Made by a program: the position numbers and the translations under genes
The notes under the pieces: generated by a model
Told to the model about the DNA's origin: nothing
The model's database searches: none
The model's input: only the letters and a program-made list of their open reading frames with translations
Source: Loktanella sp. Alg231-35
Lineage (GTDB): Bacteria > Pseudomonadota > Alphaproteobacteria > Rhodobacterales > Rhodobacteraceae
NCBI RefSeq assembly: GCF_900143545.1
Contig: NZ_FREV01000001.1
Coordinates: forward strand, 62,001 to 126,000
Reading direction: 5' to 3'
DNA length: 64,000 nucleotides
Part shown: piece by piece, positions 8,781 through 17,731 of the stretch
Numbering within the stretch: the stretch's first letter is position 1
Layout: each line of letters starts with the position of its first letter

Positions 8781-9637
8781 TGTTTGGAAAGCTGCACCGC
8801 CAAAATCCCACCTGCGATAATCGCCACACCGATCACATCTAAAACGCCAATCGCCTCGCCCAACAGTGCCGCCGCAATAACCACCCCCAGAAACGGGTTG
8901 AGGAAATGGAAGGTTGATGCCTTCACCGCGCCGATCCGGCCTACCAGCAGGAACCAGACAAGCGTTGCGGCCAAACCGGATACCAATGTGGTGTAGACAA
9001 AGGCGACAACCAACTGCCAGCTCCACGTGACATCCCACACCTCAAGCGTCAGTGCTGGCACCCAAAGGATCACGCTACCCACCAGCATCTGCAGGCCCAC
9101 GATCATCAGGACATTGCCGCCGGATGACGCGCCCAGCACGGCCAAGGTTGCAACCGTCAGCGAAACAACCCCGATCACACACAGGATGAGGCCATAGACA
9201 TCGACACCACCCTGTAGCCGCGCGCCCATGATCAACACCACGCCACTCACACCAGCAATGAGCCCCACAATGCCCAGCGGCCTGACCCGATTGCCAAAGA
9301 TCAGCCATCCCGCAAGGGCCACGAGCAACGGCATGGTTGAGGCTATAATCGCAGCCAATGACGCCGGGATCGTTTGCATCGCCACAAAATTCAGACCCAA
9401 ATAAAGGGCGTTCTGACAGATACCAAAGATAACGACACCAAGCCATTGCTGGCGGCTGAGCCGTGCCGACTGGCCCAGCGCCCACGCGATAAGAACACCC
9501 AGTAAACCCGAGATAAGAAAGCGCAACGCCAAGGCGGACAATGGCGGCGCGTACTCGACAATGATGCGGGCAGAGGTGAATGCCGACGACCACATCAGCG
9601 CGAACGCCAGTCCCATAAGGATTGCTTTGATGTCCAT
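8777..9637 (-). CDS. EamA/DMT-family transporter (RhaT/RarD type), substrate unknown
   Basis: 286 residues from ATG 9637; an in-frame TTG at 9646 would add three residues, and neither has a strong ribosome site. Ten hydrophobic segments form two EamA repeats: one starting MDIKAILMGLAFALMWSSAFTSARI, read in parts, with ALALRFLISGLLG, and a second starting VDVYGLILCVIGVVSLTVATL. The WSSAF-SAR and P-SALALRF motifs are those of drug/metabolite exporters. Such proteins often export amino acids or metabolites, but no substrate can be read from the sequence. Single gene between aroC and the HU gene. Confidence 0.88.
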   Translation of the reverse strand: MDIKAILMGLAFALMWSSAFTSARIIVEYAPPLSALALRFLISGLLGVLIAWALGQSARLSRQQWLGVVIFGICQNALYLGLNFVAMQTIPASLAAIIASTMPLLVALAGWLIFGNRVRPLGIVGLIAGVSGVVLIMGARLQGGVDVYGLILCVIGVVSLTVATLAVLGASSGGNVLMIVGLQMLVGSVILWVPALTLEVWDVTWSWQLVVAFVYTTLVSGLAATLVWFLLVGRIGAVKASTFHFLNPFLGVVIAAALLGEAIGVLDVIGVAIIAGGILAVQLSKQ

Positions 9638-9693
9638 ACGATCCAACTATCGAAGAAGTTCAAAATGGGAAATGCCCATCGCACCGGGCAAAG

Positions 9694-9721
9694 AAAAAGG
9701 GCCGCCCGATCCGGACGGCCC
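9694..9721 (-). terminator. Rho-independent terminator of the HU gene
   Basis: On the minus strand, GGGCCG pairs with CGGCCC (outer arms 9699-9704 and 9716-9721, with an inner CCG/CGG pairing), and the run AAAAA at 9694-9698 reads as UUUUU. It begins 37 bases after the HU stop. Confidence 0.85.
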
Positions 9722-9757
9722 TTTCTATTTCTGCATCAAGCCCTTGGGCCGGATGAC

Positions 9758-10048
9758 TTAGCCATTCACGCTGTCTTTCAACGCTTTGGCGATTGTCATT
9801 TTGACAACCTTGTCTGCGTCTTTCTTGATCTGCTCACCCGTGGCAGGGTTGCGAACCATACGCTCTGGGCGCTCACGGCAGTAGATTTTGCCAACGCCAG
9901 GAAGTGTCACGGCGCCGCCGCCTGAAACTTCTTTGGTGATGATGCCTGTTACAGCGTCAAGTGCAGCGCCCGCTGCCTTCTTGTCCATGCCTGTTTCATC
10001 GGCCAGTGCAGTTACAAGCTGCGCCTTTGTCAGTGGTTTTGTTGCCAT
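9758..10048 (-). CDS. hup: HU-family DNA-binding protein
   Basis: 96 residues. Start ATG 10048 with GAGGAG upstream. The fold signature is clear: KPLTKAQLVTALADETGMDKKAA, then VSGGGAVTLPGVGKIYC and the arm RPERMVRNPATGEQI. Residues RNPATGE are the hallmark DNA-binding arm of HU and IHF. This small dimeric protein bends and compacts DNA; the family name hup is used, with no claim as to which HU subunit. Single gene with its own promoter and terminator. Confidence 0.95.
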   Translation of the reverse strand: MATKPLTKAQLVTALADETGMDKKAAGAALDAVTGIITKEVSGGGAVTLPGVGKIYCRERPERMVRNPATGEQIKKDADKVVKMTIAKALKDSVNG

Positions 10049-10096
10049 TTTACTGTTCTCCTCATTTGCCCCAGCAGTAGGGCCTATTACGCGCAC

Positions 10097-10125
10097 ATTA
10101 AACGTTATCTTGTGTCACACCACAA
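10097..10125 (-). promoter_or_regulatory. Sigma-70-type promoter of the HU gene
   Basis: On the minus strand, TTGTGG (complement 10120-10125) and TTTAAT (complement 10097-10102) are spaced by exactly 17 bases. A transcript would begin near 10090, leaving a leader of about 40 bases before the HU start. Confidence 0.6.
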
Positions 10126-10180
10126 CGATTAGTGTAGCAAATGAAAGGAAAAACACGTTTTTTTGCCGGTTTTTGTGGCC

Positions 10181-11662
10181 TCAGAGGAAGGCAGTCTCTT
10201 CAAAACTGCGCAATTTCCGGCTGTGGATCCGTTCCAGCGGCATTTCACGCAAGCGTTCCATCGCCCGAATACCGATCATCAGATGGGCCGCGACCTGTGT
10301 TTTATAGAAATTCGACGCCATGCCGGGCAGTTTCAACTCTCCATGCAGTGGTTTGTCGCTCACACATAGCAATGTGCCATAGGGCACGCGGAAGCGAAAA
10401 CCATTAGCCGCGATGGTCGCACTTTCCATATCCAGCGCAATCGCACGTGATTGCGACAGCCGCTGCACAGGCCCCGCCTGTTCACGCAGTTCCCAGTTGC
10501 GGTTGTCGATGGTGGCAACTGTGCCTGTTCGCATGATCCGTTTCAGCTCATAGCCTTCCAATTCCGTCACATCAGCAACGGCGGTTTCCAGCGCGATCTG
10601 AATTTCTGCCAGCGCCGGGATTGGCACCCAAACTGGCAGGTCGTCATCCAGCACGTGATCTTCACGCAGATAAGCGTGTGCCAACACGAAATCACCCAAG
10701 CGCTGCGAGTTCCGCAGTCCCGCGCAATGCCCCACCATCAGCCATGCATGTGGACGCAAGACCGCGATATGATCCGTCGCTGTTTTGGCATTCGACGGGC
10801 CAACGCCGATGTTCACCAGAGTGATGCCGCTGCCATTGGCGCGTTTCAGGTGATACGTCGGCATCTGCGGCAGCTTGCCGGGCACGGGGATCGGCGCATC
10901 GGATTCTGTGATCTCGACATTCCCGGTACTGACAAAGCTGGAATAGCCGCTTTCCGGGTCAGCAAGCATATGGCGCGCGTATGCTTCAAACTCTTCCACG
11001 TAAAACTGGTAGTTGGTGAACAACACATGGTTCTGAAAATGCTCTGCCGCCGTCGCCGTATAATGCGCCAGCCGGGCAAGCGAATAGTCGACGCGTTGGG
11101 CGGTAAACGGCGCCAAAGGCCGTGCGCCATCGGGGTAGGTAAACGCCTCACCATTGACGATGTTGTCATGCGTCGTGCTCAGATCCGGCACGTCGAAATT
11201 GTCCCGCAGGTTAAACTCCATCGAGCCGTCTTGCGGCACGGTCAATCCGGGATCATTCGCCGCGGCGAAATGCACTGGCATCACGGTGCTGGACGCACCG
11301 ATCACGACAGGTACCCCGTGGCTTTTGATCAAAAGGGCGATCTGCTGCTCCAGATAGGCGGCAAAAAGATCAGGGCGTGTCACAGTCGTTGCATAGATGC
11401 CCGGCTCGGCCACATGCCCAAAAGACAGGCGCGTATCGGTCTTGGCATAGGTTGTCGTTGTTAGCCGAATTTCGGGATAGAACGCGCGGACCCGAGCAGC
11501 GGGTTGCCCTTCGCTCAGGGCCTTGGCGAAATTCTCTGACAGGAATTTGACGGCGGTTTGGTAAAGCTCGTGCAACCGTTCAACCGCCAGTTTGGCGTCG
11601 GTAAAGCTTTCTGGTTTGGGGATATCAGGCGTCCGGATTGACACCTCTTTGGCCATATTCAT
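10181..11662 (-). CDS. amn: AMP nucleosidase
   Basis: 493 residues. Splits AMP into adenine and ribose 5-phosphate. The N-terminal regulatory domain spans about residues 1-180. The catalytic nucleoside-phosphorylase fold follows, with THDNIVNGEAFTYPDGARPL, NIGVGPSNAKTATDHIAVLRPHAWLMVGHCAGLR, DMESATIAANGFRFRVPYGTLLCVSDKPLHGE and GIRAMERLREMPLERIHSRKLRSFEETAFL, read in parts. Length matches E. coli Amn. Its ATG at 11662 overlaps the adenine deaminase stop (ATGA), so the two are translationally coupled: adenine made here can be deaminated by the neighbour, giving an AMP to hypoxanthine salvage route. Confidence 0.94.
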   Translation of the reverse strand: MNMAKEVSIRTPDIPKPESFTDAKLAVERLHELYQTAVKFLSENFAKALSEGQPAARVRAFYPEIRLTTTTYAKTDTRLSFGHVAEPGIYATTVTRPDLFAAYLEQQIALLIKSHGVPVVIGASSTVMPVHFAAANDPGLTVPQDGSMEFNLRDNFDVPDLSTTHDNIVNGEAFTYPDGARPLAPFTAQRVDYSLARLAHYTATAAEHFQNHVLFTNYQFYVEEFEAYARHMLADPESGYSSFVSTGNVEITESDAPIPVPGKLPQMPTYHLKRANGSGITLVNIGVGPSNAKTATDHIAVLRPHAWLMVGHCAGLRNSQRLGDFVLAHAYLREDHVLDDDLPVWVPIPALAEIQIALETAVADVTELEGYELKRIMRTGTVATIDNRNWELREQAGPVQRLSQSRAIALDMESATIAANGFRFRVPYGTLLCVSDKPLHGELKLPGMASNFYKTQVAAHLMIGIRAMERLREMPLERIHSRKLRSFEETAFL

Positions 11663-13458
11663 GCGCTTTCCTCGAATACTTCGGTGATTTCAAACTTATC
11701 GACATCCACCAGACCCAGATCAGAGATCCGCAACGATGGGATGACAACAAGTGCGAGCAGCGAATGCTGCATATAGGCATTGTTCAATGTGCAGCCACAG
11801 GCGGCCATCGCGGCGACCATTTGGTCGGCGTTCGCCGCGACATCAGCGGCGGGGCTGTCGGACATCAGGCCAGCGATGGGCAGTTCCACCAGTGCCAGTT
11901 CAGCCCCGTCTTTCCAGACGGTCACACCACCGCCAACTTCGCCCAAACGATTGGCCGCTGCGGCCATCATCGCCCGGTCCGTTCCCACCACAATCATATG
12001 GTGACTGTCATGTGCAACGGTCGAGGCCATCGCCATTTTTCCGGTGTAGCCGAAGCCCGACACAAAGCCATTCACGACCTTGCCAGTCCCTTGGTGCCGT
12101 TCAACGAGGGCAATCTGATAGGTGTCACCTTCACCTTCGACCAGCCCGTCAACAACCGGCAGCTCAGCTGTCAAAGCCTCGGTCGGCGCTTGGTTTTCCA
12201 CCACGCCGATCACCTTAGCCTTGACCTTGTTCTTGCCGTCAGGCGCGCTGACCGCAAAATCCGCATCATCCAGCACCTTGCCCATATGCACGGTCCTCCG
12301 TGCATCGGCGGGCCAATCATAATGTGGGCAATCGACCGTGATCTTACCATCCCGAGCAACGGTTTGTCCGCGCGCGATCACCTCTTCAATCGGCAGGGTT
12401 GTCAGGTCCGACGTTAGGATCATATCCGCCCGGCGTCCCGGCGCAATCGACCCAATCTCGCGCTCTAACCCGAAATGCGTCGCTGTGTTGATCGTCGCCA
12501 TTTGCAAAGCAATCACCGGGTCACACCCGCAGGCAATCGCATGGCGCACGACCCGGTTCATATGCCCATCGTTGACCAATGTGCCCGCCATGCAATCGTC
12601 CGTGCAAAGGATAAAGTTGCGTGGGTCCAGCCCCTTTTGGGTTACCGCCGTAATCTGGCTTTCCACATCATACCAAGCCGACCCAAGGCGCATCATCGAC
12701 CGCATCCCGTTGCGCACCCGCGCAATCGCATCAGCCTCTGCCGTGCCTTCATGATCATCAGCCGCACCACCCGCAACATAGGCCGAAAACGCAGTGCCCT
12801 TATCAGGTGAGGCATAGTGCCCGCCTACCGTTTTGCCCGCATTCATCGTCGCCGCCATCTCGGCCAGCATCTGTGGGTCGCCATTGATGACACCGGGAAA
12901 GTTCATCATCTCGCCCAAGCCAATGATACCGGGCCACGCCATTGCCTCGGCCACATCTTCGGCAGAAATTTCAAAACCTGTCGTCTCCAACCCCGGTGCG
13001 GAGGGCGCGCAGGACGGCATTTGGGTGTAGATATTGACGGGCTGCATCAGCGCCTCATCATGCATCATGCGCACGCCGGCCAGACCGAGCACATTGGCGA
13101 TCTCATGCGGATCAGTGAACATGGTTGTTGTGCCATGTGGGATCACAGCGGCGGCAAATTCGGCAGGCGTTAGCATCCCGCTTTCGATATGCATATGGCC
13201 GTCACATAGACCGGGGATCAGATAGCGGCCCGCTGCCTCAATCACCCGCGTGTCATCGCCAATGCAGTGCGAAGCATCCGGTCCAACATAGGCAAAGCGC
13301 CCCTCGGCGACCGCCACCTGCCAGCCATCCAAAACCTCGCGGGTTTGCACATTCACCAGCTTGCCGCCACGAACGACAAGATCAGCCGCTTCCCGCCCCG
13401 CAGCCACAGCGACCAGTCGGGGGGCCACTTGTGCCCATGATTTGATGTAATGTTCCAT
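11659..13458 (-). CDS. ade: Adenine deaminase
   Basis: 599 residues from ATG 13458; a GTG at 13473 would add five residues and neither has a convincing ribosome site. Amidohydrolase family, converting adenine to hypoxanthine and ammonia. Motifs: VIEAAGRYLIPGLCDGHMHIESGML (metal-binding HxH), VIPHGTTTMFTDPHEIANVLG, the metal-ligand region VGGHYASPDKGT, FILCTDDCMAGTLVNDGHMN, and the C-terminal domain with FVSGFGYTGKMAMASTVAHDSHHMIVVG. Length equals known Ade proteins of about 590 residues. Coupled to amn downstream by an ATGA overlap. Confidence 0.94.
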   Translation of the reverse strand: MEHYIKSWAQVAPRLVAVAAGREAADLVVRGGKLVNVQTREVLDGWQVAVAEGRFAYVGPDASHCIGDDTRVIEAAGRYLIPGLCDGHMHIESGMLTPAEFAAAVIPHGTTTMFTDPHEIANVLGLAGVRMMHDEALMQPVNIYTQMPSCAPSAPGLETTGFEISAEDVAEAMAWPGIIGLGEMMNFPGVINGDPQMLAEMAATMNAGKTVGGHYASPDKGTAFSAYVAGGAADDHEGTAEADAIARVRNGMRSMMRLGSAWYDVESQITAVTQKGLDPRNFILCTDDCMAGTLVNDGHMNRVVRHAIACGCDPVIALQMATINTATHFGLEREIGSIAPGRRADMILTSDLTTLPIEEVIARGQTVARDGKITVDCPHYDWPADARRTVHMGKVLDDADFAVSAPDGKNKVKAKVIGVVENQAPTEALTAELPVVDGLVEGEGDTYQIALVERHQGTGKVVNGFVSGFGYTGKMAMASTVAHDSHHMIVVGTDRAMMAAAANRLGEVGGGVTVWKDGAELALVELPIAGLMSDSPAADVAANADQMVAAMAACGCTLNNAYMQHSLLALVVIPSLRISDLGLVDVDKFEITEVFEESA

Positions 13459-13582
13459 CCCCAATGGTTTCACCGTTTGGAGAGAGGTTCAAGAGGTCAG
13501 ATGTTGTGAATTTGCAGCGGCTTCTCATCCGGGTTCGTACGCATGATGCCCCCCATCGCCAAACTGATCCTGCAAACGTAAA

Positions 13583-13609
13583 GGGCCGCCAGGTTTCCCC
13601 GGACGGCCC
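13583..13609 (-). terminator. Probable terminator of the cytochrome c2 gene
   Basis: GGGCCG (13583-13588) and CGGCCC (13604-13609) pair; on the minus strand the hairpin is followed by UUUAC. The U-run is short, so efficiency is uncertain. It lies 25 bases after the gene's stop. Confidence 0.65.
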
Positions 13610-13633
13610 CAAAAATCAAATGATAGTTGCAGC

Positions 13634-14077
13634 TTACTCTGCTGCGAATGTCGCGAGGTAGGCATAAAGATCATAAGCCTGATCTTCCTGACGAACCTGA
13701 TAGGCCATCTTGCCGCGCGCGCGCCGGTCATCCAGCGTTTCACGCAGCCAACCTGTTGGGTCCTGCACATAGCCAACGAAAGATTCTTCCGTCCAAACCG
13801 CGCCTGTCTCACCCAGTTCGACGATTGCGTCGCCGTAACGGAACCCTTCGGCGGATCCCAACTGGCTTCCTGCAAGGTCAAACAGGTTCGGACCAGTGCG
13901 GGCATTGCGACCGGCAAGCACTTCACCAGAGGCGTCGGCGACAACGTGGCATGCGACGCACTGGCGGTTGAATTGCTCAGCGCCAGCAGCGGCATCGCCT
14001 TGGGTCGCGGCATGGCCGTCGGCAAAGGCGGGTGCAGAAAGAACAGCAAGGGCTGCTGCGATATTAAACTTCTTCAT
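13634..14077 (-). CDS. cycA: Cytochrome c2 (class I c-type cytochrome)
   Basis: 147 residues with signal peptide MKKFNIAAALAVLSAPAFA. One heme motif, CVACH, is followed by VVADASGEVLAGRNARTGPNLF; near the end VQDPTGWLRE, KMAYQ (the Met heme ligand) and YDLYAYLATF. This layout, including the insertions, is very close to Rhodobacter cytochrome c2, the periplasmic carrier between bc1 and either a cytochrome oxidase or the photosynthetic reaction centre. The symbol reflects that resemblance. Single gene behind the ade-amn operon, with its own terminator. Confidence 0.85.
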   Translation of the reverse strand: MKKFNIAAALAVLSAPAFADGHAATQGDAAAGAEQFNRQCVACHVVADASGEVLAGRNARTGPNLFDLAGSQLGSAEGFRYGDAIVELGETGAVWTEESFVGYVQDPTGWLRETLDDRRARGKMAYQVRQEDQAYDLYAYLATFAAE

Positions 14078-14516
14078 GATCGTATTCCTCTTCGATCCAG
14101 TTGTCGTGACCGTTCGCCCCAGTCGAAGGGCAATGTATTACAACGCGCCGGGTGGTCCACCCCCAGGGGCAAAAGATTGCGTGATTGGTGTGTGGCCACC
14201 GCATGCACGAAGGTACATTGCTTCCATCTAACCTTAAGGCATTGATAAGACGGCTAATATCAACATTCATGCACAATTGTGATCAAGCAAAGCGCAACCG
14301 ATCGGTTCCCTTGGGAACGGTTGGTCAATTGATGGGTTGCACACAAATCTTCCATTCGCACGTCCGATAGTCGACCAACATCCGAGTCTTTACCGGGTTG
14401 CCAATCATCACAGGAACGACGTGGCTGCCGCGGCAATCGCTTTACGTCAAACCGCGCAAGTTGGACCCGCTTAGGCGCGATGAGGACTCCAGCAACTAAG
14501 ACCCATATGCCAAACG
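14078..14516. other. About 440-bp intergenic region with no recognisable gene
   Basis: Upstream of cytochrome c2 and downstream of gspD. Open frames here are short, lack ribosome sites and show no family. It should contain the cycA promoter, but I cannot place it with confidence. Base composition is lower in GC around 14220-14290. Confidence 0.5.
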
Positions 14517-14548
14517 AAAAGGCCCGCGCTGACCATTCAGCGCGGGCC
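14517..14548 (-). terminator. Terminator of the gspE...gspD operon
   Basis: GGCCCGCGCTG (14521-14531) and CAGCGCGGGCC (14538-14548) form a perfect 11-bp stem with a 6-base loop. On the minus strand it is followed by UUUU (complement of 14517-14520). It ends 20 bases after the gspD stop. Confidence 0.92.
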
Positions 14549-14568
14549 TTTGTATTTTCTGGTCGGTG

Positions 14569-17001
14569 TTACTGGGTCGCGGTGAAGCAATCCGTTTTCA
14601 CATCGATACAGATTTGGCTGGCTGCATCGCGCGACATTGGCCCCACTGTTACCATCGTCAAACCACCTGCTTGCCGGAAACTGGGTGTCATTTGACCCAG
14701 GACCGCCGCGTTTGTGCTCGCCAGATTGGCCCAATGGTTCTGCGCATTGCCAGCAGAACTGAACGATCCCAGCACAGCGATGTGGCGTCCGGCAGGCACT
14801 TGAGTGGCTGCAACAGGTGTCACCGCTACCGGTTGCGCGGGCGCTGGTGCTGGTGCTGGTGCAGCCGCTGCAACAGGCGCTTCAACAACAGCCGGGGTTG
14901 CCATTGCTGCGCGTGTCGCCTCGGCGATTGCGGCGCGGTTGGCCTCACTTGCGTCCATGATCAGACCAGAGTTGGTGCTGCGCAGCGAAGGCACATTCAC
15001 GTTTGTGCTCATCGATGGGCCAGCCGATTGCAAGGACTGCACACGAGAGCGCAACTGTTGTGTCACACGGCGGGCGTCCATGGCGTTGTTCACGATACGT
15101 GGCGTGATCAGCACCAGAAGTTCTGTCTGCGCGCGGCCCTCGGATGAGTTGCCAAACAGGTTCCCCGCGATCGGCAGATCCTTCAGGATCGGGATACCAC
15201 CATTACTGGAGGTGCGGCTGTCAGAGAACAAGCCACCCAAGACAATCGTTTCACCACTGTCGACAGAAACAGAGCTGTCAATGACGCGTTGCGAGATGAT
15301 CGGGTTTCCCGTGGCAGGGTCTGTTTCACCTACAAGGCTGACCTCTTGACCGATGTTCAAGATTACCGAACCAGAAGAGTTGATGCGTGGTGTCACTTCA
15401 AAGATCACGCCGGTATCGCGGTATTCAACGGTCGAGACAAAGACGTCATCCGCGTTTGTACCATCCTGCGCGGTGCGCACCGATGTCGGCACCTGATCAC
15501 CCACCACAAGACGGGCGGATTCATTATTCAGGATCATCAGGTTAGGCGATGAGATCACATTGATCCGGGTCACGGTGTCCAAGGCATCGATCACGGCATT
15601 TGCCGGATTACCGCCCAATGACACACTGAACCCCGGCAAGTTTGGCGAAACATTGAGTGTTTCACCCTGGGTCAGGCCCAAGCTGCCGCCACCATCTTCA
15701 AGGAAGTACTGCACGCCATACCGCAGGTCATTGTTAAGCGAGACTTCAACGATTGTGGCCTCGACCAGAACCTGCCGCTGGGGCACGTCAAGGCGATGCA
15801 AAATACCAAGGATGCGGTTGTATTCATCGGGTGTTGAGTGGATCAAAAGCGTGTTTGTTGCCTCACTCGCCACAACACGCGTCGCGTTCAACGTCCCTTG
15901 TGGGTTGAAAAAATCTGCGCTCGCTTCGATAGCTTCCGCGTCTTCGTTTGTGGTTTCAACCGAAATGCCAAGGATCTGCGACATGGTCGGCGCGATATCA
16001 GCGGCGCGCGCATACTTCATATCGTATGAATAGACTTGCGCATCGTTCGCGCCGTCTTGTGTCAATCGGCCGATCCAGACGGCTACATTCTCAAGCGCGC
16101 GTGGTGTCTTGGCCACCGCAAGGATCGAGTTGTTTTCCGGGATCACCTCAAACACGGCAATCGGCTCAAAGGCTTCATCTGTTTCAACGACGCGTTCCAA
16201 ACCGTTCACGATAGACTGCGCAGAACGCCCATTAATCGGGAAAATCCCGACCGAGCGGTTGGCAAGCCAGTCTACGTCAAAGCTCTGGATGGTTTCCTGC
16301 CAGGATTGCTGATCAACCGATGTACCAGCAAGCACCAGAATGTTGCGCTGGGCGTCGATGCCAACAATGCCGTCACCGGCGAAGGGTTGCAGGATGGCGG
16401 CCATTTCCTGAGCGCCAATGTTGCGCAGCGGGATCACACGGAGGGTGTAGCCGGGAAGCACGTCGCGCGCAGTAGACGGCGAGATGGACAAATCAGCCGA
16501 CAGCGGGGCGATGGCAAAGATATCGCCACGGCGTACCAAAACAGCGTTGTTCTGTTTCAGCGCAAGTTCGAACACCTCAATCGCAGTGGTCCGGGTCACA
16601 GGCTGAGACGACCTGATATTCACGGTACCCTGCACGCCTGGGTCGATCACATAGTTGATTTGCAGCAGCTCGCCCAAGATGGCGGCGGCGGCAGATTCAA
16701 TATCAACGCCGACAAGGTTCAGCGAAACGGTCCGTTCGCCGTTTTCGTTCACAAAGTCACTGTCGATCAAAAGCGGCTGACGGCCGGGAAAGATCGTGCC
16801 CTGCCCGGCACGCACATTCTGACCACCTGTCACGCGCCCTTGCTGACGGTTCATACCGGCAGAGTCGCTGTTATTTCCGAAGATATTGGCCAACTGCCAA
16901 CCACGCAGGTCAGTGTTGCCCTCAGACCGATCAACTTGCGGAAGATTCTCACAAGCCGACAGGATCACGGCCGCAGCCGCGAACGCCATAAACTTTTTCA
17001 T
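14569..17001 (-). CDS. gspD: Type II secretion system secretin GspD, lipoprotein form with SPOR-like C-terminus
   Basis: 810 residues from ATG 17001, which has GAGG 8 bases upstream. It starts MKKFMAFAAAAVILSAC, a lipoprotein signal with Cys17 as the lipidation site. The N0 domain (ESAAAAILGELLQINYVIDP) and N1-N3 domains follow, then the secretin core with RQVLVEATIVEVSLNNDLRYG, VISSPNLMILNNESARLVVG, the VDSGETIVLGGLF segment and KDLPIAGNLFG. After the core come an Ala/Pro linker and about 75 residues that look like a SPOR peptidoglycan-binding domain (HIAVLGSFSSAGNAQNHWANL to ICIDVKTDCF). It forms the outer-membrane pore. Last gene of the minus-strand operon, after gspO. Confidence 0.93.
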   Translation of the reverse strand: MKKFMAFAAAAVILSACENLPQVDRSEGNTDLRGWQLANIFGNNSDSAGMNRQQGRVTGGQNVRAGQGTIFPGRQPLLIDSDFVNENGERTVSLNLVGVDIESAAAAILGELLQINYVIDPGVQGTVNIRSSQPVTRTTAIEVFELALKQNNAVLVRRGDIFAIAPLSADLSISPSTARDVLPGYTLRVIPLRNIGAQEMAAILQPFAGDGIVGIDAQRNILVLAGTSVDQQSWQETIQSFDVDWLANRSVGIFPINGRSAQSIVNGLERVVETDEAFEPIAVFEVIPENNSILAVAKTPRALENVAVWIGRLTQDGANDAQVYSYDMKYARAADIAPTMSQILGISVETTNEDAEAIEASADFFNPQGTLNATRVVASEATNTLLIHSTPDEYNRILGILHRLDVPQRQVLVEATIVEVSLNNDLRYGVQYFLEDGGGSLGLTQGETLNVSPNLPGFSVSLGGNPANAVIDALDTVTRINVISSPNLMILNNESARLVVGDQVPTSVRTAQDGTNADDVFVSTVEYRDTGVIFEVTPRINSSGSVILNIGQEVSLVGETDPATGNPIISQRVIDSSVSVDSGETIVLGGLFSDSRTSSNGGIPILKDLPIAGNLFGNSSEGRAQTELLVLITPRIVNNAMDARRVTQQLRSRVQSLQSAGPSMSTNVNVPSLRSTNSGLIMDASEANRAAIAEATRAAMATPAVVEAPVAAAAPAPAPAPAQPVAVTPVAATQVPAGRHIAVLGSFSSAGNAQNHWANLASTNAAVLGQMTPSFRQAGGLTMVTVGPMSRDAASQICIDVKTDCFTATQ

Positions 17002-17080
17002 ACTCTGCCTCATCAGCTGCGCCACGGATCTTTTGCCCAGGTGCACGTGGTTATATTGGGTTCACCTTAGCAGCGGTGAT

Positions 17081-17731
17081 TTACCAGATTGATGGGAAAT
17101 TGCGGATCATGACGAAAATGAGACACAGGTGTGTCCCGTACGACACGGCTGTGTTTCGCGCCGACGCGCCCTTCCACAAGCGTCGAGCCCCAACTTCACT
17201 AAGCCCGGAAAGTGATGCGAAACCAATAAGTAGGAAGCTCTGAAACGGTAAAAGGAACCCTCCAAGACCAAGGACAAGCCAGATGTCCCCAAGGCCCATT
17301 GCCTCTTTTTTTAAGGCCCAAAGCAAGATTTGCCGCGTGATCAGCAAGGCCAAGGCAGGGACCGCCATTTGCAGGACGACCTGCAACGGATCACCCGACT
17401 GAAACGCGAAAATGAAGGCCAGCGCGATGACCCCAAGCGTCCATTCGATGGGTAACCACCGCCACTGCCAATCGATGCTCGCCAGCAAGACAAGCAGACA
17501 AAGCAGCGCCGCGCCAAGCGCAAAATCGACGTCGATCACAGCAATTACCGCCACTGATGCAGCCAAACCAACGCCAAACCCAAGGGTCGCAGGCCCAGTC
17601 CAGCGCCGTGCCTTCGCGCGGTCAAACACCACCCGCAGATACCCGCGCACAACAAAAGGCAATGGTCCAAATGCCAGCGCAACGCATAAGACCAGCAAGG
17701 GCAAACCGCCCGTCACAAGCGCGCTGCTCAT
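17081..17731 (-). CDS. gspO: Prepilin peptidase (A24 family) lacking the N-terminal methyltransferase domain
   Basis: 216 residues with 6-7 membrane segments. It has the two aspartates expected of aspartic prepilin peptidases: one in LASIDWQWRWLP and one in GLGDIWLVLGLGGFLLP (the GxGD motif). The usual N-terminal cytosolic N-methylase domain with its CxxC pairs is missing, and 216 residues is short against about 260-290 for GspO/PilD. It should cleave the leaders of GspG, H, I, J and K made by the genes just upstream. Start overlaps the gspK stop by 4 bases (ATGA). Confidence 0.82.
   Translation of the reverse strand: MSSALVTGGLPLLVLCVALAFGPLPFVVRGYLRVVFDRAKARRWTGPATLGFGVGLAASVAVIAVIDVDFALGAALLCLLVLLASIDWQWRWLPIEWTLGVIALAFIFAFQSGDPLQVVLQMAVPALALLITRQILLWALKKEAMGLGDIWLVLGLGGFLLPFQSFLLIGFASLSGLSEVGARRLWKGASARNTAVSYGTHLCLIFVMIRNFPSIW

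Noticed and set aside
10451..11464. 337-codon plus-strand open frame inside amn
   Set aside because: Fully antisense to a clear AMP nucleosidase; composition is that of a reverse-complement shadow.
14078..14516. A small RNA or hidden gene in the gap before cycA
   Set aside because: I found no promoter-terminator pair inside the gap; the strong hairpin at its left end belongs to gspD.
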